Of a DNA stretch of 64,000 nt, positions 7,001 to 16,888 are shown piece after piece. The notes below the pieces were generated by a model that was not told the DNA's origin, did no database searches, and was given only the letters and a program-made list of their open reading frames with translations. This DNA comes from Lepidurus packardi (lineage: Eukaryota; Arthropoda; Branchiopoda; Notostraca; Triopsidae): contig JAKZAN010000005.1 of NCBI GenBank assembly GCA_023053545.1, forward strand, positions 2,356,001 to 2,420,000, read 5' to 3'. A program made the translations under genes and the position numbers. How positions within the stretch are numbered: the stretch's first letter is position 1; each line of letters opens with the position of its first letter.

Positions 7001-9021
7001 GTTCAAGATTCCCATTTTGTAAGTATCCTCGCATGTCTAACTTTGAAAGACTTTTCTAGGTATAATTTAGCCAAAAGGTACATTCTATATTCTTCAATGT
7101 TTGTCTCTTTCTTGGTTGACCAGAGGCATTCATATGAAGGACTTGATTTCCTTACACGTTGCATTATCCGATGCAGTTGAAGGAGCGTGGGTTAACTTCC
7201 GCAAAATGGCCCAACTCTCCTTAATATTTCAAGAATTACAGGAATTGCAAAATGCCACGCCTCCATTGGGTGCCAACGTCGAATTAGTCAATACATTACG
7301 GGTAAGCTTTTTCATTTTGACTCGGAAAGTTTAAATCATCGAGTCGGATGTGGGGTATTGATAGGTCTCTTTGGACTTGGCTTACACTGAAGACGAAATT
7401 TATGAATTGTCCTTGGCGAGGGAACCAAGAAACTCCTTTTCGGTAATTGTCTGAATTCCTGTATTAGTTTCAGGGTTACTTAATGTTATTTAAAAAATAG
7501 CCCCAGTCTTCGCCGACTCGACCAACATTACTGCACGACTGGCCAAGTGGGCAAAGCTTGCCATCATCACCTTCGCCAGTAGCTAGTGCAGGATCGAGCA
7601 GCTTGTTTAGCAGCCCAGGTGCATCGCTGCCCTCGCCGCCGCCTACGGTATCAATTTTGTCCAACCATATTACTTCCATCGTGTTTTGCTAACACGTTTT
7701 TCATCTTCAGGGCCAAACCAAAGCTCACGATGCGGCAACACGCTCTGCCTCGGCACCGTTAGGGCGAGTAGCGCCATTGCCACCTTTACTAACTTCCTTC
7801 AACCAGGCTAGACAGAGTTCTACGAATATAGATGAGGCAGGCCCAGTGGGTTACTTGGAAACCCACGTTACTGCCATGCTAGATGCAGTATTTCATCCAA
7901 GACTTAAGCTTAAAGACATGTAAGTAAACTAACAAATCGTGTTCGAAGGTTCACAGTCCTAACATGTTTTAAATAAATTTTGAAAAAAACACACACAAAA
8001 AAACAGGTCGGTGGGTTCCAAAGAGCTAAGGAACTTTACTTTTCCCCATCAGGATATTCTTGCTAAGCACGACTTTCAAGAAGCTGTTTTTCTGAAACCG
8101 ACCTCGTGCGGACACTGTGCTGGACTGGTAATACCCTCAAGTAGTTGTGTAAACTTTGCAGTGATCCAAAGACCAAATCTGTTTAGCTCTGGGGTCCGTT
8201 ACGACAAGGATACAAGTGCAAGGACTGCGCCTTGAGTGTCCACAAATTATGCAAAAGTATGCTGAATCACGACTGTCGACCCCGGCCGCCATCGACGAGC
8301 AGTTTAGTCGGTAAGTTGACTTATGGAAGGCTCCTGCCAGACTTCTAATCTCAGCCTTCGTGTAAAGACTTACTGCAAGGTGGATCAGTACGTTCCAGAT
8401 TTCGTAGGCGTAAGAAGCTAACCCAGTCTGAAGCCATGGATTCTTCGCAAGACCTGCAAGGTCAGGACTGTTGCTGTCAGGATTTCGTATGTCCGACTCC
8501 CTGCAAGTCTTACGACAAAGCTGAATCGGATTTAGAAGCATTAAGCCCTCTTGCCTGCCGTAAAGATGTAAAAGGCAACGGAATTGCAACATTGCCCATG
8601 AAACTCGACTTACCAGGTACTTACCAATTATCCAAGCTGCGATGTATTAAATACTCTTTTATTATTTACTAATTTTTTTACCACTATAGTCAGCGAAGAG
8701 ATGGAACTTCCACTTCGGCGATCTTCGAGCTCTGTTGTTTCCTCGCATGGACAAGGTCACGCACACCTTAGAAGCCCAAAGCGCCGGAGCATGTTTTGCA
8801 CAAGTCCGTTGCCAATTAGGCCCAGAAAAGGTTCTTTATCAACTACGGGCAACTGTCGAAGTTTTCCTGGTTCAGGAGCTACTCGAAACGATTTGGATAA
8901 CGAACCAAGTTTGCGAGTTTCTGTCTCGGCGTCGCCGCGACGTAAGGTTAGCGACACTTTTGCCGTATTGTCCACTAGAAGAGCTTGTCTTTGTCAAGGC
9001 CACCGCAAAGACAAGAGCTAA
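4033..9021 (+). CDS. RASGRP: RasGRP-type Ras guanine nucleotide exchange factor (14 exons, complete)
   Basis: Fourteen exons totalling 3195 coding bases give 1064 residues with every phase matching. Order: REM (about 85-150), a Ser/Pro-rich expanded linker (about 150-345), the second REM helix and spacer (about 350-415), the CDC25 catalytic domain (about 425-675), a Pro/Ser linker, a shortened degenerate EF region (about 770-812), a C1 domain (815-864) and a basic Ser-rich tail. Diagnostic strings are FNHLEPCELAEHLTFLEHR, FNSLMAMVGGLSHSSLARL, FKIPILGIHMKDLISLH and YTEDEIYELSLAREPRN, close to vertebrate RasGRP1/3. In this family the protein loads GTP onto Ras/Rap at membranes when diacylglycerol binds C1. 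The start may be ATG 4033 or the in-frame ATG at 4057, which has the better context (A at -3, G at +4). Upstream non-coding exons are possible. Confidence is high for family and exon chain, lower for the exact N- and C-termini. Confidence 0.9.
4589..4611. promoter_or_regulatory. Two perfect CRE (TGACGTCA) sites in RasGRP intron 1
   Basis: TGACGTCA occurs at 4589-4596 and 4604-4611, with start positions 15 bp apart, in a GC-richer part of the 805-bp first intron, the longest in the gene. The octamer is the consensus for CREB/ATF bZIP dimers. Function is inferred from the motif and spacing only. Confidence 0.4.
4905..5168 (+). CDS. RASGRP: RasGRP exon 2 (N-terminal tail, start of REM)
   Basis: Acceptor ACCCCAG and donor GTAAGT. 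A Ser/Thr-rich segment leads into LPVLLELAVACFS, the first helix of a REM domain (compare the LxxLIxxCxxxFD pattern of RasGRPs). Phase 1 at both ends. Confidence 0.75.
5233..5998 (+). CDS. RASGRP: RasGRP exon 3 (REM core plus long Ser/Arg-rich linker)
   Basis: Begins SEDGELQENASNFPQIFFLM then HQWFTTSELLTAEFKRLLAN, the REM helices. About 190 residues of Ser/Pro/Arg-rich sequence follow where vertebrate RasGRPs have a short loop. It ends in RRQVCHAL, the start of the helix that reads ICHFIRYW in vertebrates. Donor GTATGG at 5999, phase 2. Confidence 0.85.
6073..6355 (+). CDS. RASGRP: RasGRP exon 4 (REM second part, start of CDC25)
   Basis: After the 74-bp intron the reading is RFWIFHFPVHFDLDPRLAAF, then LIDLSCLPSYDWIRNISVRD and the CDC25 box KVSLVFNHLEPCELAEHLTF. 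Donor GTAGAT, phase 0. Confidence 0.88.
6565..6738 (+). CDS. RASGRP: RasGRP exon 5 (CDC25)
   Basis: Starts FQDYKQYAVTGSLTDNPRLE and continues with ALFNGLTQWVQCMVLSRSTP, the SCR region of Ras-GEFs. Acceptor TTCGTAG, donor GTAAGT, phase 0 at both ends. Confidence 0.9.
6804..7018 (+). CDS. RASGRP: RasGRP exon 6 (CDC25 catalytic core)
   Basis: Reads KLKELRNFNSLMAMVGGLSH, containing the NFNSLMAxxxGL motif that defines CDC25-type exchange domains, then FSSYRRALHECKGFKIPI. Donor GTAAGT, phase 2. Confidence 0.92.
7124..7301 (+). CDS. RASGRP: RasGRP exon 7 (CDC25)
   Basis: Completes PILGIHMKDLISLHVALSDA, matching the P-x-LGxxLxDL motif of Ras-GEFs, then FRKMAQLSLIFQELQELQN. Acceptor TGACCAG, donor GTAAGC, phase 0 exit. 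Confidence 0.9.
7365..7442 (+). CDS. RASGRP: RasGRP exon 8 (end of CDC25)
   Basis: A 26-codon exon, VSLDLAYTEDEIYELSLARE PRNSFS, nearly identical to the RasGRP1 C-terminal helix of the exchange domain. Introns of 63 and 58 bp flank it. Confidence 0.88.
7501..7647 (+). CDS. RASGRP: RasGRP exon 9 (Pro/Ser linker)
   Basis: Reads PQSSPTRPTLLHDWPSGQSL and a Ser/Pro run. The LHDWPSG part aligns with the V-DWASG linker of vertebrate RasGRPs. The donor GTATCA at 7648 was chosen because exon 10 enters in phase 0; the intron sequence otherwise runs to a TAA at 7690. Confidence 0.75.
7711..7919 (+). CDS. RASGRP: RasGRP exon 10 (linker, first EF helix)
   Basis: Low-complexity linker followed by YLETHVTAMLDAVFHPRLKL, which aligns with the helix that enters EF-hand 1 in RasGRP1/2. 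The calcium loop that should follow lacks its acidic ligands. Donor GTAAGT, phase 2. Confidence 0.8.
8007..8127 (+). CDS. RASGRP: RasGRP exon 11 (EF remnant, first half of C1)
   Basis: Reads SVGSKELRNFTFPHQDILAK then HDFQEAVFLKPTSCGHCAGL, the H and first two Cys zinc ligands of C1. There is no second EF-hand before C1. Donor GTAATA. Confidence 0.88.
8187..8310 (+). CDS. RASGRP: RasGRP exon 12 (second half of C1)
   Basis: After a 59-bp intron ending TGTTTAG the reading is LWGPLRQGYKCKDCALSVHK then LCKSMLNHDC. With exon 11 this completes H-X12-C-X2-C-X13-C-X2-C-X4-H-X2-C-X7-C exactly. The Pro, Trp-Gly and Gln residues associated with diacylglycerol-responsive C1 domains are present. Confidence 0.9.
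8380..8616 (+). CDS. RASGRP: RasGRP exon 13 (basic C-terminal region)
   Basis: Encodes a very basic stretch RSRFRRRKKLTQ and a Cys-rich segment (QDCCCQDFVCPTPC). The acceptor at 8378-8379 is chosen by phase and by a TTCTAAT branch-point-like sequence 30 bp upstream; using the nearer AG at 8353-8354 would break the frame and leave a 44-bp intron. Donor GTACTT. Confidence 0.7.
8690..9021 (+). CDS. RASGRP: RasGRP exon 14 (C-terminus, stop TAA at 9019)
   Basis: Acceptor CACTATAG. Ser/Arg-rich tail (MELPLRRSSSSVVSSHGQG onward) ending RKDKS-stop. Phase matching with exon 13 selects this frame over the neighbouring open frame that would run to 9028. No recognised domain; a later alternative terminal exon cannot be excluded. 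Confidence 0.7.
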
Positions 9022-10248
9022 AGCTTAATGGGCCGAACTCGTTATTCAGTAAGCAAACAGAGAAATCACGGTAGTCGTAACGGCGACAAACGTTGATGTT
9101 TTTCTGATTTGCTTTTGTATTAGGTGTTGGCTGGGTCTGGATGCAAAGACCGATTGCCAGGGTTTTATATTTCATCCAAGTTACGGGTAATTTTCTCCGT
9201 CAACATACAAACCAACATGCATATCCTTATCGTACCCTATGATAATATATACCAAAATACCGAATTATTTTTAGGAAAAAATCCAAGTGTTTTATCATGA
9301 CGTGTAGCTTTTTTTCTAAGAAATAACCACAAGACGAATGAAGGTTTTACGGGTACACGAAACAACTCTTGAAAATAGGTGGAATGATCTCTCCCCTCTC
9401 TGTTTCTCTCTTTCTTTCTCCCTCTAAAAGTTGTGACGTTGTGGTAAACGTATGAATGCAAAGCGCGTTAAAGTCAGCATTCCGTTAAGGTCTTAGGCCT
9501 AATGGTGCCTTGAAGTTGTGTATGATAGGAAATCATGAAAAAAATCTGGCTTTCAAGTGAATCGTTACAATGGATATTCACAACGCATGACAGAAACGGC
9601 TAGTCAAATATACGGTGTTTGCAAAAGTTTTTTTCGGCGCTTTCTTGACTTTTCCAACTTTACAGAGTGAGAATTGGACAATCCTACTCTACGCGACCCC
9701 CGACCGCTGAAAAGTGAGAAACGATTTGAAACGTACTTAACTATTACTGCTAGTTTTGGCATTTCATGGTCTCAGTTTTGAATAACGTTGTAGGGTGACT
9801 TTATTGAGTTCCATTTTCCAGAACGTTGTAATGATGTCTGAGGTTTCTTAGGTGCTATCTCAGGTTTTTGCATATGTATAGAGCTTTCACAAGTCCCCAG
9901 TGAGTCGCCCTCATTGGAAACCAAAGGGAAGGACTTTGCATGCAAGTTAAACTGATGGAGTTGGGTATTAAATCACGACCATCGCCAAATAGTCCAAGTC
10001 CGTGAAAAGCCAAAGGGTATAGTTCCGGTTTCTGGGGGTTCTTGAACACTGCCATAGAAAGCTGGGGACCATCGCTTTTCAAAGGACTGTACTACAAGTT
10101 ATGCTCATCCCTTTCAACCGCAAAGATTTCGAGTTCCTGTATTGCAGATATTACACGTGGAGCAATAATCGAGTTTAGTTTGATCAAGTTCCATGTTACG
10201 GGATTATGCTTAACGAAAAGGGCAAACGTTTACAATTATGAAGTAGAG

Positions 10249-10254
10249 AATAAA
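10249..10254 (+). terminator. Candidate polyadenylation signal for RasGRP
   Basis: AATAAA in an AT-rich context 1.2 kb after the RasGRP stop codon. It is the first clear hexamer I found downstream on this strand. The distance is long but compatible with a 3' UTR, and chance occurrence is likely enough that this is tentative. Confidence 0.2.
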
Positions 10255-11796
10255 GTTAATAATTTAAGCTTAAAAGATGTTTAAAAATTTTGACATTATA
10301 GGACGTAAGAAATGTCATAGGATGTAAGAATCTTTCCTTTGCATGCTTTTCCGTGGAAATCCCTGGAAATCCCGCGAAATAATTCATCTGCTTGCTGTTT
10401 ATCTAATCGCTGTTTGGTTTCTACACTGATTGGGTGGCGGGAATGTCGCTTTCTTTGTAGATGACAATCTCTGAACAAGTTGTTTTGTGAAAACTTACAT
10501 GAATAGTGCGTGTTCTAAACCCCGTCATTACTTTAAGTGTATAATTTCCTTGAATTAATTATGTATTGTTTCGGAGTGAATCAACTAATGTCAGTGGTAA
10601 AACTTTCCGTTCTGCAACTGGCATGCCTGCCATGGGAAATGGGATGTCATTCCTCACTACTTTTGTTTGAGTTCACTAACTCCCTATTGTGCTTAGTTTG
10701 GCAATCTATACTTGCAAAGCAAGCTCAGTTCGACACGGTACGTAGCCCTTTACAATATTTGTATGTTACGCTGTTCTGATTAACCCATAGAAATAGAATA
10801 GAAACATGAAATATTTCCATGCTCTTAAACGCCGCAGCAGAGATTCGATATTGCGCCACCTTTCAGACGTACGATTTTATATGTTTATGAACCATAACTC
10901 ATAGAAGGAAAGCGAAGGTCCGAGTTGATACCCAAATGTACCTACAATACGCTCGCTGTCTTGTAGTAAGTACCGTTACCGAACCTCGAAGTTATTAATT
11001 GTTGCCAGGCACTTCAACCTACCTAACAACTGCACGGAATATCAGAATACTCCTATTTTTAGTGTCGGTGTAGGTGTTCTCCTTTGTCCGGAAGTTGTAT
11101 CCTTTAGGGCAAACTTCAATGTTGTACTCTTTTATCTCCAAAAGTAAGTTGTTAGGTACCATTTCCTAGAAATATGCGATAATAAGCAGTTTCTGAAAAG
11201 CAAAAAAAAATCTGTTAAAAAAAAAAAAAAAAAACTTCTTCTGTTTACTAGAATTTCTGGGGTCGACGCTGGCACTTGAAACATTCGTTTGGCCAAAGTC
11301 CAAATACTTCCGGACGCTTTTTATTTGCCTTTGGGGGGTCAAGTAAGACTTGAAGCGCTCATTTTTGGAGTACCACTTCTGGGTCAGTTGGAACTGACAC
11401 GATGCTATTTCATCGGCTCCTTTGCGACTTAATTATAAAGAATTATAAAAAAAAATCTGTTAGTTTTCTCGTTTTAAGTAGATCAAAATTGATCTGCCTT
11501 CTGCGCTCTACGAAACCTTTGCAGCATTAGCTTCCACTTTTGATTCCTCTTGCCCGTTGCATACTTTCCAGTCCCATTAGTTTGGAATCTTTGACTGTGA
11601 TACGTGCATTCCGATCTGCTACATTTGGCTGTCTGGGACAGAAATTGGGAAAAAGTTCTGAAGGTAAAAAATCTGAAAGAGAAAGAAATAGATCTCCGAA
11701 GTCAATTGTCCGCCTTTCTAACGTGGAATCTGTTTCGTTAGCTCCCCAAACTTTTTCTAGCATATTAGCTTGAAAGAGGCAAAAAAGGTGGGGTTT

Positions 11797-11823
11797 TGCC
11801 GTATCGGTCGTGCCGATACGGCA
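11797..11823. repeat. Perfect hairpin, 11-bp stem and 5-nt loop
   Basis: TGCCGTATCGG, loop TCGTG, then CCGATACGGCA. It is GC-richer than its surroundings and lies alone in intergenic DNA. Confidence 0.6.
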
Positions 11824-13377
11824 GTTCATCCAACTATACCCTTTGCCTTCACTTTTCAAGCTCGAACATCACCCTGTAAACTTTTTTGTGTGTGGGATGT
11901 GTCAGACCCATTTTTATCCCATTTCTAATCAAATTATATCTTTCACCTTTCACGTCTCTGCGGATTGCGGACCAGGGCGCAACTTCTGGCTTCGTTAATT
12001 ACATTTTAAGCTCTTTGGCTCTCATCAGATACAGAATACGTTAGAAAAAAGTGCCGCTTCCAGCTCCCACGCTCTCTGAAGTTTTTATCATTCCTTTATT
12101 CCTAATTCCGTACCTTGTAAAGGGATCTTGTCTTCACTTTTAAGAGCTTAAGCTATACGGTGTGCTTATTTTCTTCAATTTTAGGGGGGAAAAGTCTTAA
12201 TTGAGTCCCCGCTTAAGGTAAAAAAGGACTTGTCAGAGAGGAAAAGAGAGACTAAGGAGGCGTGGCATTGCAGCCGTGCTGTTTTGCTGCCTCAGCCTCG
12301 TCGTAACCCCAAACCAGTTTTAAGAAGCAGTAACAATTGCTTTATTCCTTGCTATGAAAGAAAAAAAGAAGATGCGAAGGCTTGCCGTGTTGCGGGAGGG
12401 TAATTTTCGTGTTCAAGCGTCATTGAATTGCCAGGAACTTGGTAATATATTACTTATGCTTCTCAGAAATCGCTAAAAGACGAGACTTTTTTCTTATTTT
12501 AGTTCATGTCAAGAAACAAGAACGGTATTCCTCGAACCACGGAGATGAAGTTGCCATGGTGATGCCAGGTCCCTTGAGAGACAGTTTTGTTCGCTTGGTC
12601 CCACACCTTGCAGTAATAACTGTCTGTTGCTATTACTTTTCTAATGACATTGGACTATTCGATAGGAAAACCCCGAATATCAGTTTGTGGCGCTTTGGAA
12701 TAACATTTTAAAAGTTAATGACGATGAATCTGTGTGACGTACTGTACGTTGGAAACGTTAGAAAAGCTCGAAACCCTTCTAAGATAATTTAAATCCGCTT
12801 AAATTTCCTGGCTAAACGAGATGACACGCTATATGTGGTATTTCAAAAACGTATACGCTCCGGTCGTGTGAATAAGAGACCGCTGTCAAACGAATGTCAG
12901 GAGCAGTAGACAAGTTTGTCACTCTGGACTGTGAACCGTGGTGCCTTAGCCTCTTAATTGAATAAGGGTCAGCTAGCTCTACTCAGGTTAATTGCCGAGT
13001 GAGTTCGCACGTTCCCTTTTTGAAAGCACATCAGAGAATTAACGAGACAAGGTTATCGGTTGCTTCATAAGGATGGATCATTGCATGAGTAACTCTGACA
13101 TGTCAGCTGACCAAAGTCAATCTCATGGATTTGGCAATACCGCTTGTATGACTTAACACAGCGAACCTCTAACATTTCAGTCTTATTTCCTTTGCTTATC
13201 CAGCTTTACCAGATATGGAGGACCAGGAATTGCAACTTGCCAAGAAAAGTAATTTTATACTAAAGTCAGACGTTCATCTTTTACGATTTCCTCAAATGAT
13301 TCACGATTCCCAATTGATAGCTTCAGACAAACTAATGATGCAAAGTAATAAGTAAGCTAGTGACCATTATCGGACGT

Positions 13378-13678
13378 AGACACAAGGACTACGGTGTACC
13401 CGGCACAAGGACGGACTACAAACCCCGACTTCGGACTACAAACCACTAACCTAACCTAGTCCTAACCAAACTTAGTCCTTAAGTCGGGATTTGCATTCGT
13501 TAAGTCGGGGCTTGTAGTCCTTATGACGTAATGTTTAATACGGCTGTGGCACCTTTTAATCTCGATGACTCTTAACCAATGAGCAGAGATTTTTTTAACT
13601 CGAAATGCTGCTGGTACCTGGAAAGATTAAGGAACCGTAGTCCTTGTGTCGGGGTCTGTAGTCCTTGTGTCGTGTTGT
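13378..13678. mobile_element. Small inverted-repeat element (MITE-like)
   Basis: The left arm (13378-13432) contains GACACAAGGACTACGGT and GGACTACAAACCCCGAC. The right arm (13631-13675) carries their inverse, ACCGTAGTCCTTGTGTC and GTCGGGGTCTGTAGTCC, in swapped order. The unit GACACAAGGACTAC is repeated within each arm. No coding capacity and no clear target-site duplication was found. Confidence 0.5.
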
Positions 13679-14677
13679 GCGTTATTTATTCAAATTAGTT
13701 CTATAACCAAACCAATGAGCCATTATACGAGTTTCCTTATTCCAATTTTGCGAAATATTATGTAGCGATGTTCTATTATCTGTGGGAAATATTATCATAC
13801 AAATGTCTGCTTTTTATTCAAAGCAGTTATTATTAAATTCAATTTAGGTTTTCACATTTCGGTTCAAGTTTAGTATTTTTATTCAATTTCGGAAGATTTT
13901 GTCATTTTCCCTATTTTAAATCAATGGAATGATAGCTATATTAGCCGCGATTCTTTGCGTTGCATGAGTTGGCTGAATGGGTTTGAGTTCTCCTTATAAT
14001 TATATAGTGGAAGGAAATGGCGTTTGAAAGTATCAAAGATAAAACCCAAAGTCCATTGGATTATAGAGCGGAAGACGCATTTGGACGCAAAGCTGTGGAA
14101 CTAAGTTCTATTTTTGAAAAAAAAATACAGTCTTAGACAGTTTTCAGCGGTAGAGCTGTATCCTCGGCTTATGTATAGTAGCCAGCAGCGCAAAAGAAGC
14201 GGAGACTTATCAGTAAAGTAACAAGAGACCATAGGGAGCAGCCATAGTTCAATAGTTCGATTTTCTTTCGGGCGCAGATGACCGAGAAGTCCGATTTGCA
14301 TGTGTCAGAAAAAGCAAAGGTTGGTTCCCACATCCTGCTCATTTTTATGGTTACTAACTTGTTTTTTCTTTCTATGGTGAGGGTGGATCCCCTCCTTAGC
14401 CATCACCTTGTATACCCCTGAATTGGCGTCTCCCTGCAAAGTCTGATAAGAAAAGGGGCGGGACGAGAGAAGAAAAACCATGTCGTATAACAAGCAGAAT
14501 ACAAAATTGTAGATTGCCTCTGCAAAGTATCTGGGGGATAAATGACATGCGTTAGGCGTTCGATTAAAAAGAAAAAAAGAGGGAAGAAAGAAAGGACTTA
14601 CAAGAAAACCTCCAAACAGCTCCCCAAAGCATCCCTTTGCGTTTTCTCCTCTTTAGGCAGTTGACAAGTCTCGTCGC

Positions 14678-15507
14678 AGAAATTTGAGCTTTTATCCGGT
14701 TCCTTGATTCTCTCCTTAGTATACAGAGTTACACCTATACATTGTAAACATGTTTACTGGGATTTTCACCTTCTCTGACGCTGGTGTAATGTTCGTTTAA
14801 TATACGTTTAATGTGCGTTTAATAGACGTTCGTTTTGGCGAAAGTTTAAGTCGACTTCAAGACTTGCGCTTATAAACGTTCAGAATGGGTAAACTTCGGC
14901 TTATAAGCGTTTTATTTAGCTAGTCAGCGTAAGACTTTGAAAGTCGACTTTCAGTTTTGGTCTCAAGTAAGGCAAGTCTATAACGAGCACTCGTGTGTCC
15001 GGGCTTAAACTTTGTTCAGTCCGCTTGTGTATTATTGTGTACGTGTTTACTATACGGATGACTAAGTTCAAAGTTCAAATTTCTGCGACTTTCGTCTCAG
15101 AAATTTGAGCTTTTATCCAGTTCCTCAGTATACAGGGTTACACCTGTATATTGTAAACATGTTTACTGGGATTTTCACCTTCTCTGATGCTGGTGTAATG
15201 TTCGTTTAATATACGTTTAATGTACGTTTAATATACGTTCGTTTTGACGTTCGTTTTGAAGTCGACTTAAAAGTCGACTTCAAGCCTTGCGCTTATAAAC
15301 GTTCGAAATGGATAAACTTCGGCTTATAAGCGTTTTATTTAGATAGATTTATTTAGTTTTAGCTAGTCAGCTTAAGACTTTGAAAGTCGACTTTCAGTTT
15401 TGGTCTCAAGTAAGGCAAGTCTATAACGAGCACTCGTGTGTCCAGGCTTAAACTTTGCTCAGTCCCCTTGTGTATTATTGCGTACGTGTTTACTGTACGG
15501 ATGACTA
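14678..15507. repeat. Two tandem copies of a roughly 400-bp repeat rich in GTCGAC palindromes
   Basis: Copy 1 (14678-15065) and copy 2 (15099-15507) share AGAAATTTGAGCTTTTATCC, TGTAAACATGTTTACTGGGA, GCTTATAAACGTTC and the end GTACGTGTTTACT-TACGGAT. Copy 2 has a short insertion near 15330-15360. Each copy contains AAGTCGACTT-type palindromes. Shorter relatives lie at 15790-15920 and 33720-33900. Confidence 0.75.
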
Positions 15508-15789
15508 AAGTTAGTATGTTTTTAGAAGTATGGTATTTTTAACACATTTAGTGTGTTTCAATACAGTACAAGTAACATGTGTGATTACGTCATATGTGCT
15601 TGAACGGTGAAGCGAAATATATAACAGTTTGTCGTAACCCTGAAAGCAGGCGATTGTATTGAAGACATCTTTATTTCTAACTTGATTGTAAACAATATTG
15701 ATCGCGTTTCCCACTGGACGAAATTGAGCAGTGTAACGTGCATTTTCACAAGCAACTGCCCCATCGGTGGGCCAGTTGCAATCTAATGC

Positions 15790-15920
15790 TTACAACCGTT
15801 CGTTTTGGACTGAGACTCTCCAAGTCGACTTCCGTAAACTGTAAAAGTTTAGGCTAAAACGAACGCTGATAAGCGTAAGTCGAGGAAGTTTGGCTGGTCT
15901 AAGTTTAAGTCAAAGGTGTA
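15790..15920. repeat. Diverged relative of the GTCGAC-rich repeat
   Basis: Contains CGTTCGTTTTGG, AAGTCGACTTCC and AAGCGTAAGTCGAGGAAGTT, the last also present in the block at 33720-33900. Confidence 0.5.
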
Positions 15921-16724
15921 AAAGGAACACCGCTATTATGGGATTGTTTGGAATGATTGGATATGTATGTTTTATATTTGGTAATATGATGACGTCAGAT
16001 GTGAGCGCACCGAAATTGGTCAATTGTTATGGTTGAAGTCATGTTTTGAACCTTTGCCTTTGTTCGAGTCAGTCAAAAGTGCAGTTATTGGTCTGGTTAA
16101 GCAACAATGAACCTTTGCAAAAGAGCGTGAAATTTCATTTTTTCATTATTGCGTCGTTGTTGACTGTCATTGCGAATCAAATTTCATTATTGTGGAAACC
16201 AACCGAAAAGGGAAATAGAGATCGTACTCTCCAACAGTGAAAAATTTTTCGAAATGGTGCAGAACACTAGAAAAGTTCATTTTAATCGTAGAGTAGGCTG
16301 GAAAGCCTGTTGACAAACTTATTTATTTGTCAGTCATTTACATGACTTAGCAAGGAGTTCGTATCTCAGTTTACAGGTGTACGAAAGTTACAAAAAGTTT
16401 GTGACCCTGATTTGTTTGTCAGAAAAAAAGTTTGCAGAGTTGCAGACTCTGGAGAACCCCGGTTACGAAGTTATATATCGATTTGTAGTCATATATTGAT
16501 ATACAGTGATATATATTGTAAATTACGATACTAGTTAAAAAATAAATTCTGTGAAGGCCGGACTTGTAGCAATACTTTGCCTTACTTGACGTTACTCAAC
16601 AATGAAACATAAAGAAGTATATAAAGAAACAAATGATGAATGCTCAAACAAGTCTTAGGGTGCTTTGGTTAATGTACACGCTCAATCACAGAAATTGACT
16701 TTTCCTGCGCGCCGTGATTTTCAG

Positions 16725-16888
16725 GCTCTGCTGTACGCCATGGACTAAGTAGCCGCATAGTCCAAACCTCCTCGTGCGGTCCCATTGCCCTTAGCGGGCA
16801 ATGGGACATGCTTGCTAAGCCGAACCGACACTTGCCCAAACGCCGTGAGGCGCGGGTCTCGGCCTTGCGGGACGGCAATCGCGTGATG
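16725..16888 (+). other. GC-rich isolated exon-like block of unknown identity
   Basis: A sharply GC-richer segment bounded by an acceptor-like GATTTTCAG and a good donor GTGAGAAG. It is open for 54 codons (SAVRHGLSSRIVQTSSCGPI to LPKRREARVSALRDG, then NRVM) with G/C-rich third positions. The same DNA forms hairpins: a 7-bp stem at 16741-16764 and a 12-bp stem with 5-nt loop at 16779-16807. I do not recognise the peptide. It could be an orphan exon, a repeat fragment or a structured RNA segment. Confidence 0.35.
16779..16807. repeat. Perfect 12-bp hairpin within the GC-rich block
   Basis: GTCCCATTGCCC, loop TTAGC, GGGCAATGGGAC. A second stem (TGGACTA / TAGTCCA) lies just upstream at 16741-16764. 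Confidence 0.7.

Larger units (their letters stand above)
9022..13377. other. Intergenic DNA downstream of RasGRP
   Basis: No supported gene. Includes the candidate poly(A) signal at 10249, a poly(A) run near 11220, a perfect hairpin at 11797-11823 and a solitary fragment resembling a MITE end near 12149-12163 (CTTAAGCTATACGG). Open frames at 11527-11859 on both strands show no recognisable domain. Confidence 0.4.

Noticed and set aside
8137-8592. 151-codon open frame on the minus strand
   Set aside because: It lies antisense to RasGRP exons 12-13 and resembles no protein family.
8735-9028. Alternative open frame over RasGRP exon 14
   Set aside because: Its frame does not match the phase left by exon 13; the frame ending at 9021 does.
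11527-11859. Overlapping open frames on both strands (110 and 77 codons)
   Set aside because: Neither shows a recognisable domain or convincing splice sites; the plus-strand one could be an alternative RasGRP terminal exon but nothing in the sequence supports that.
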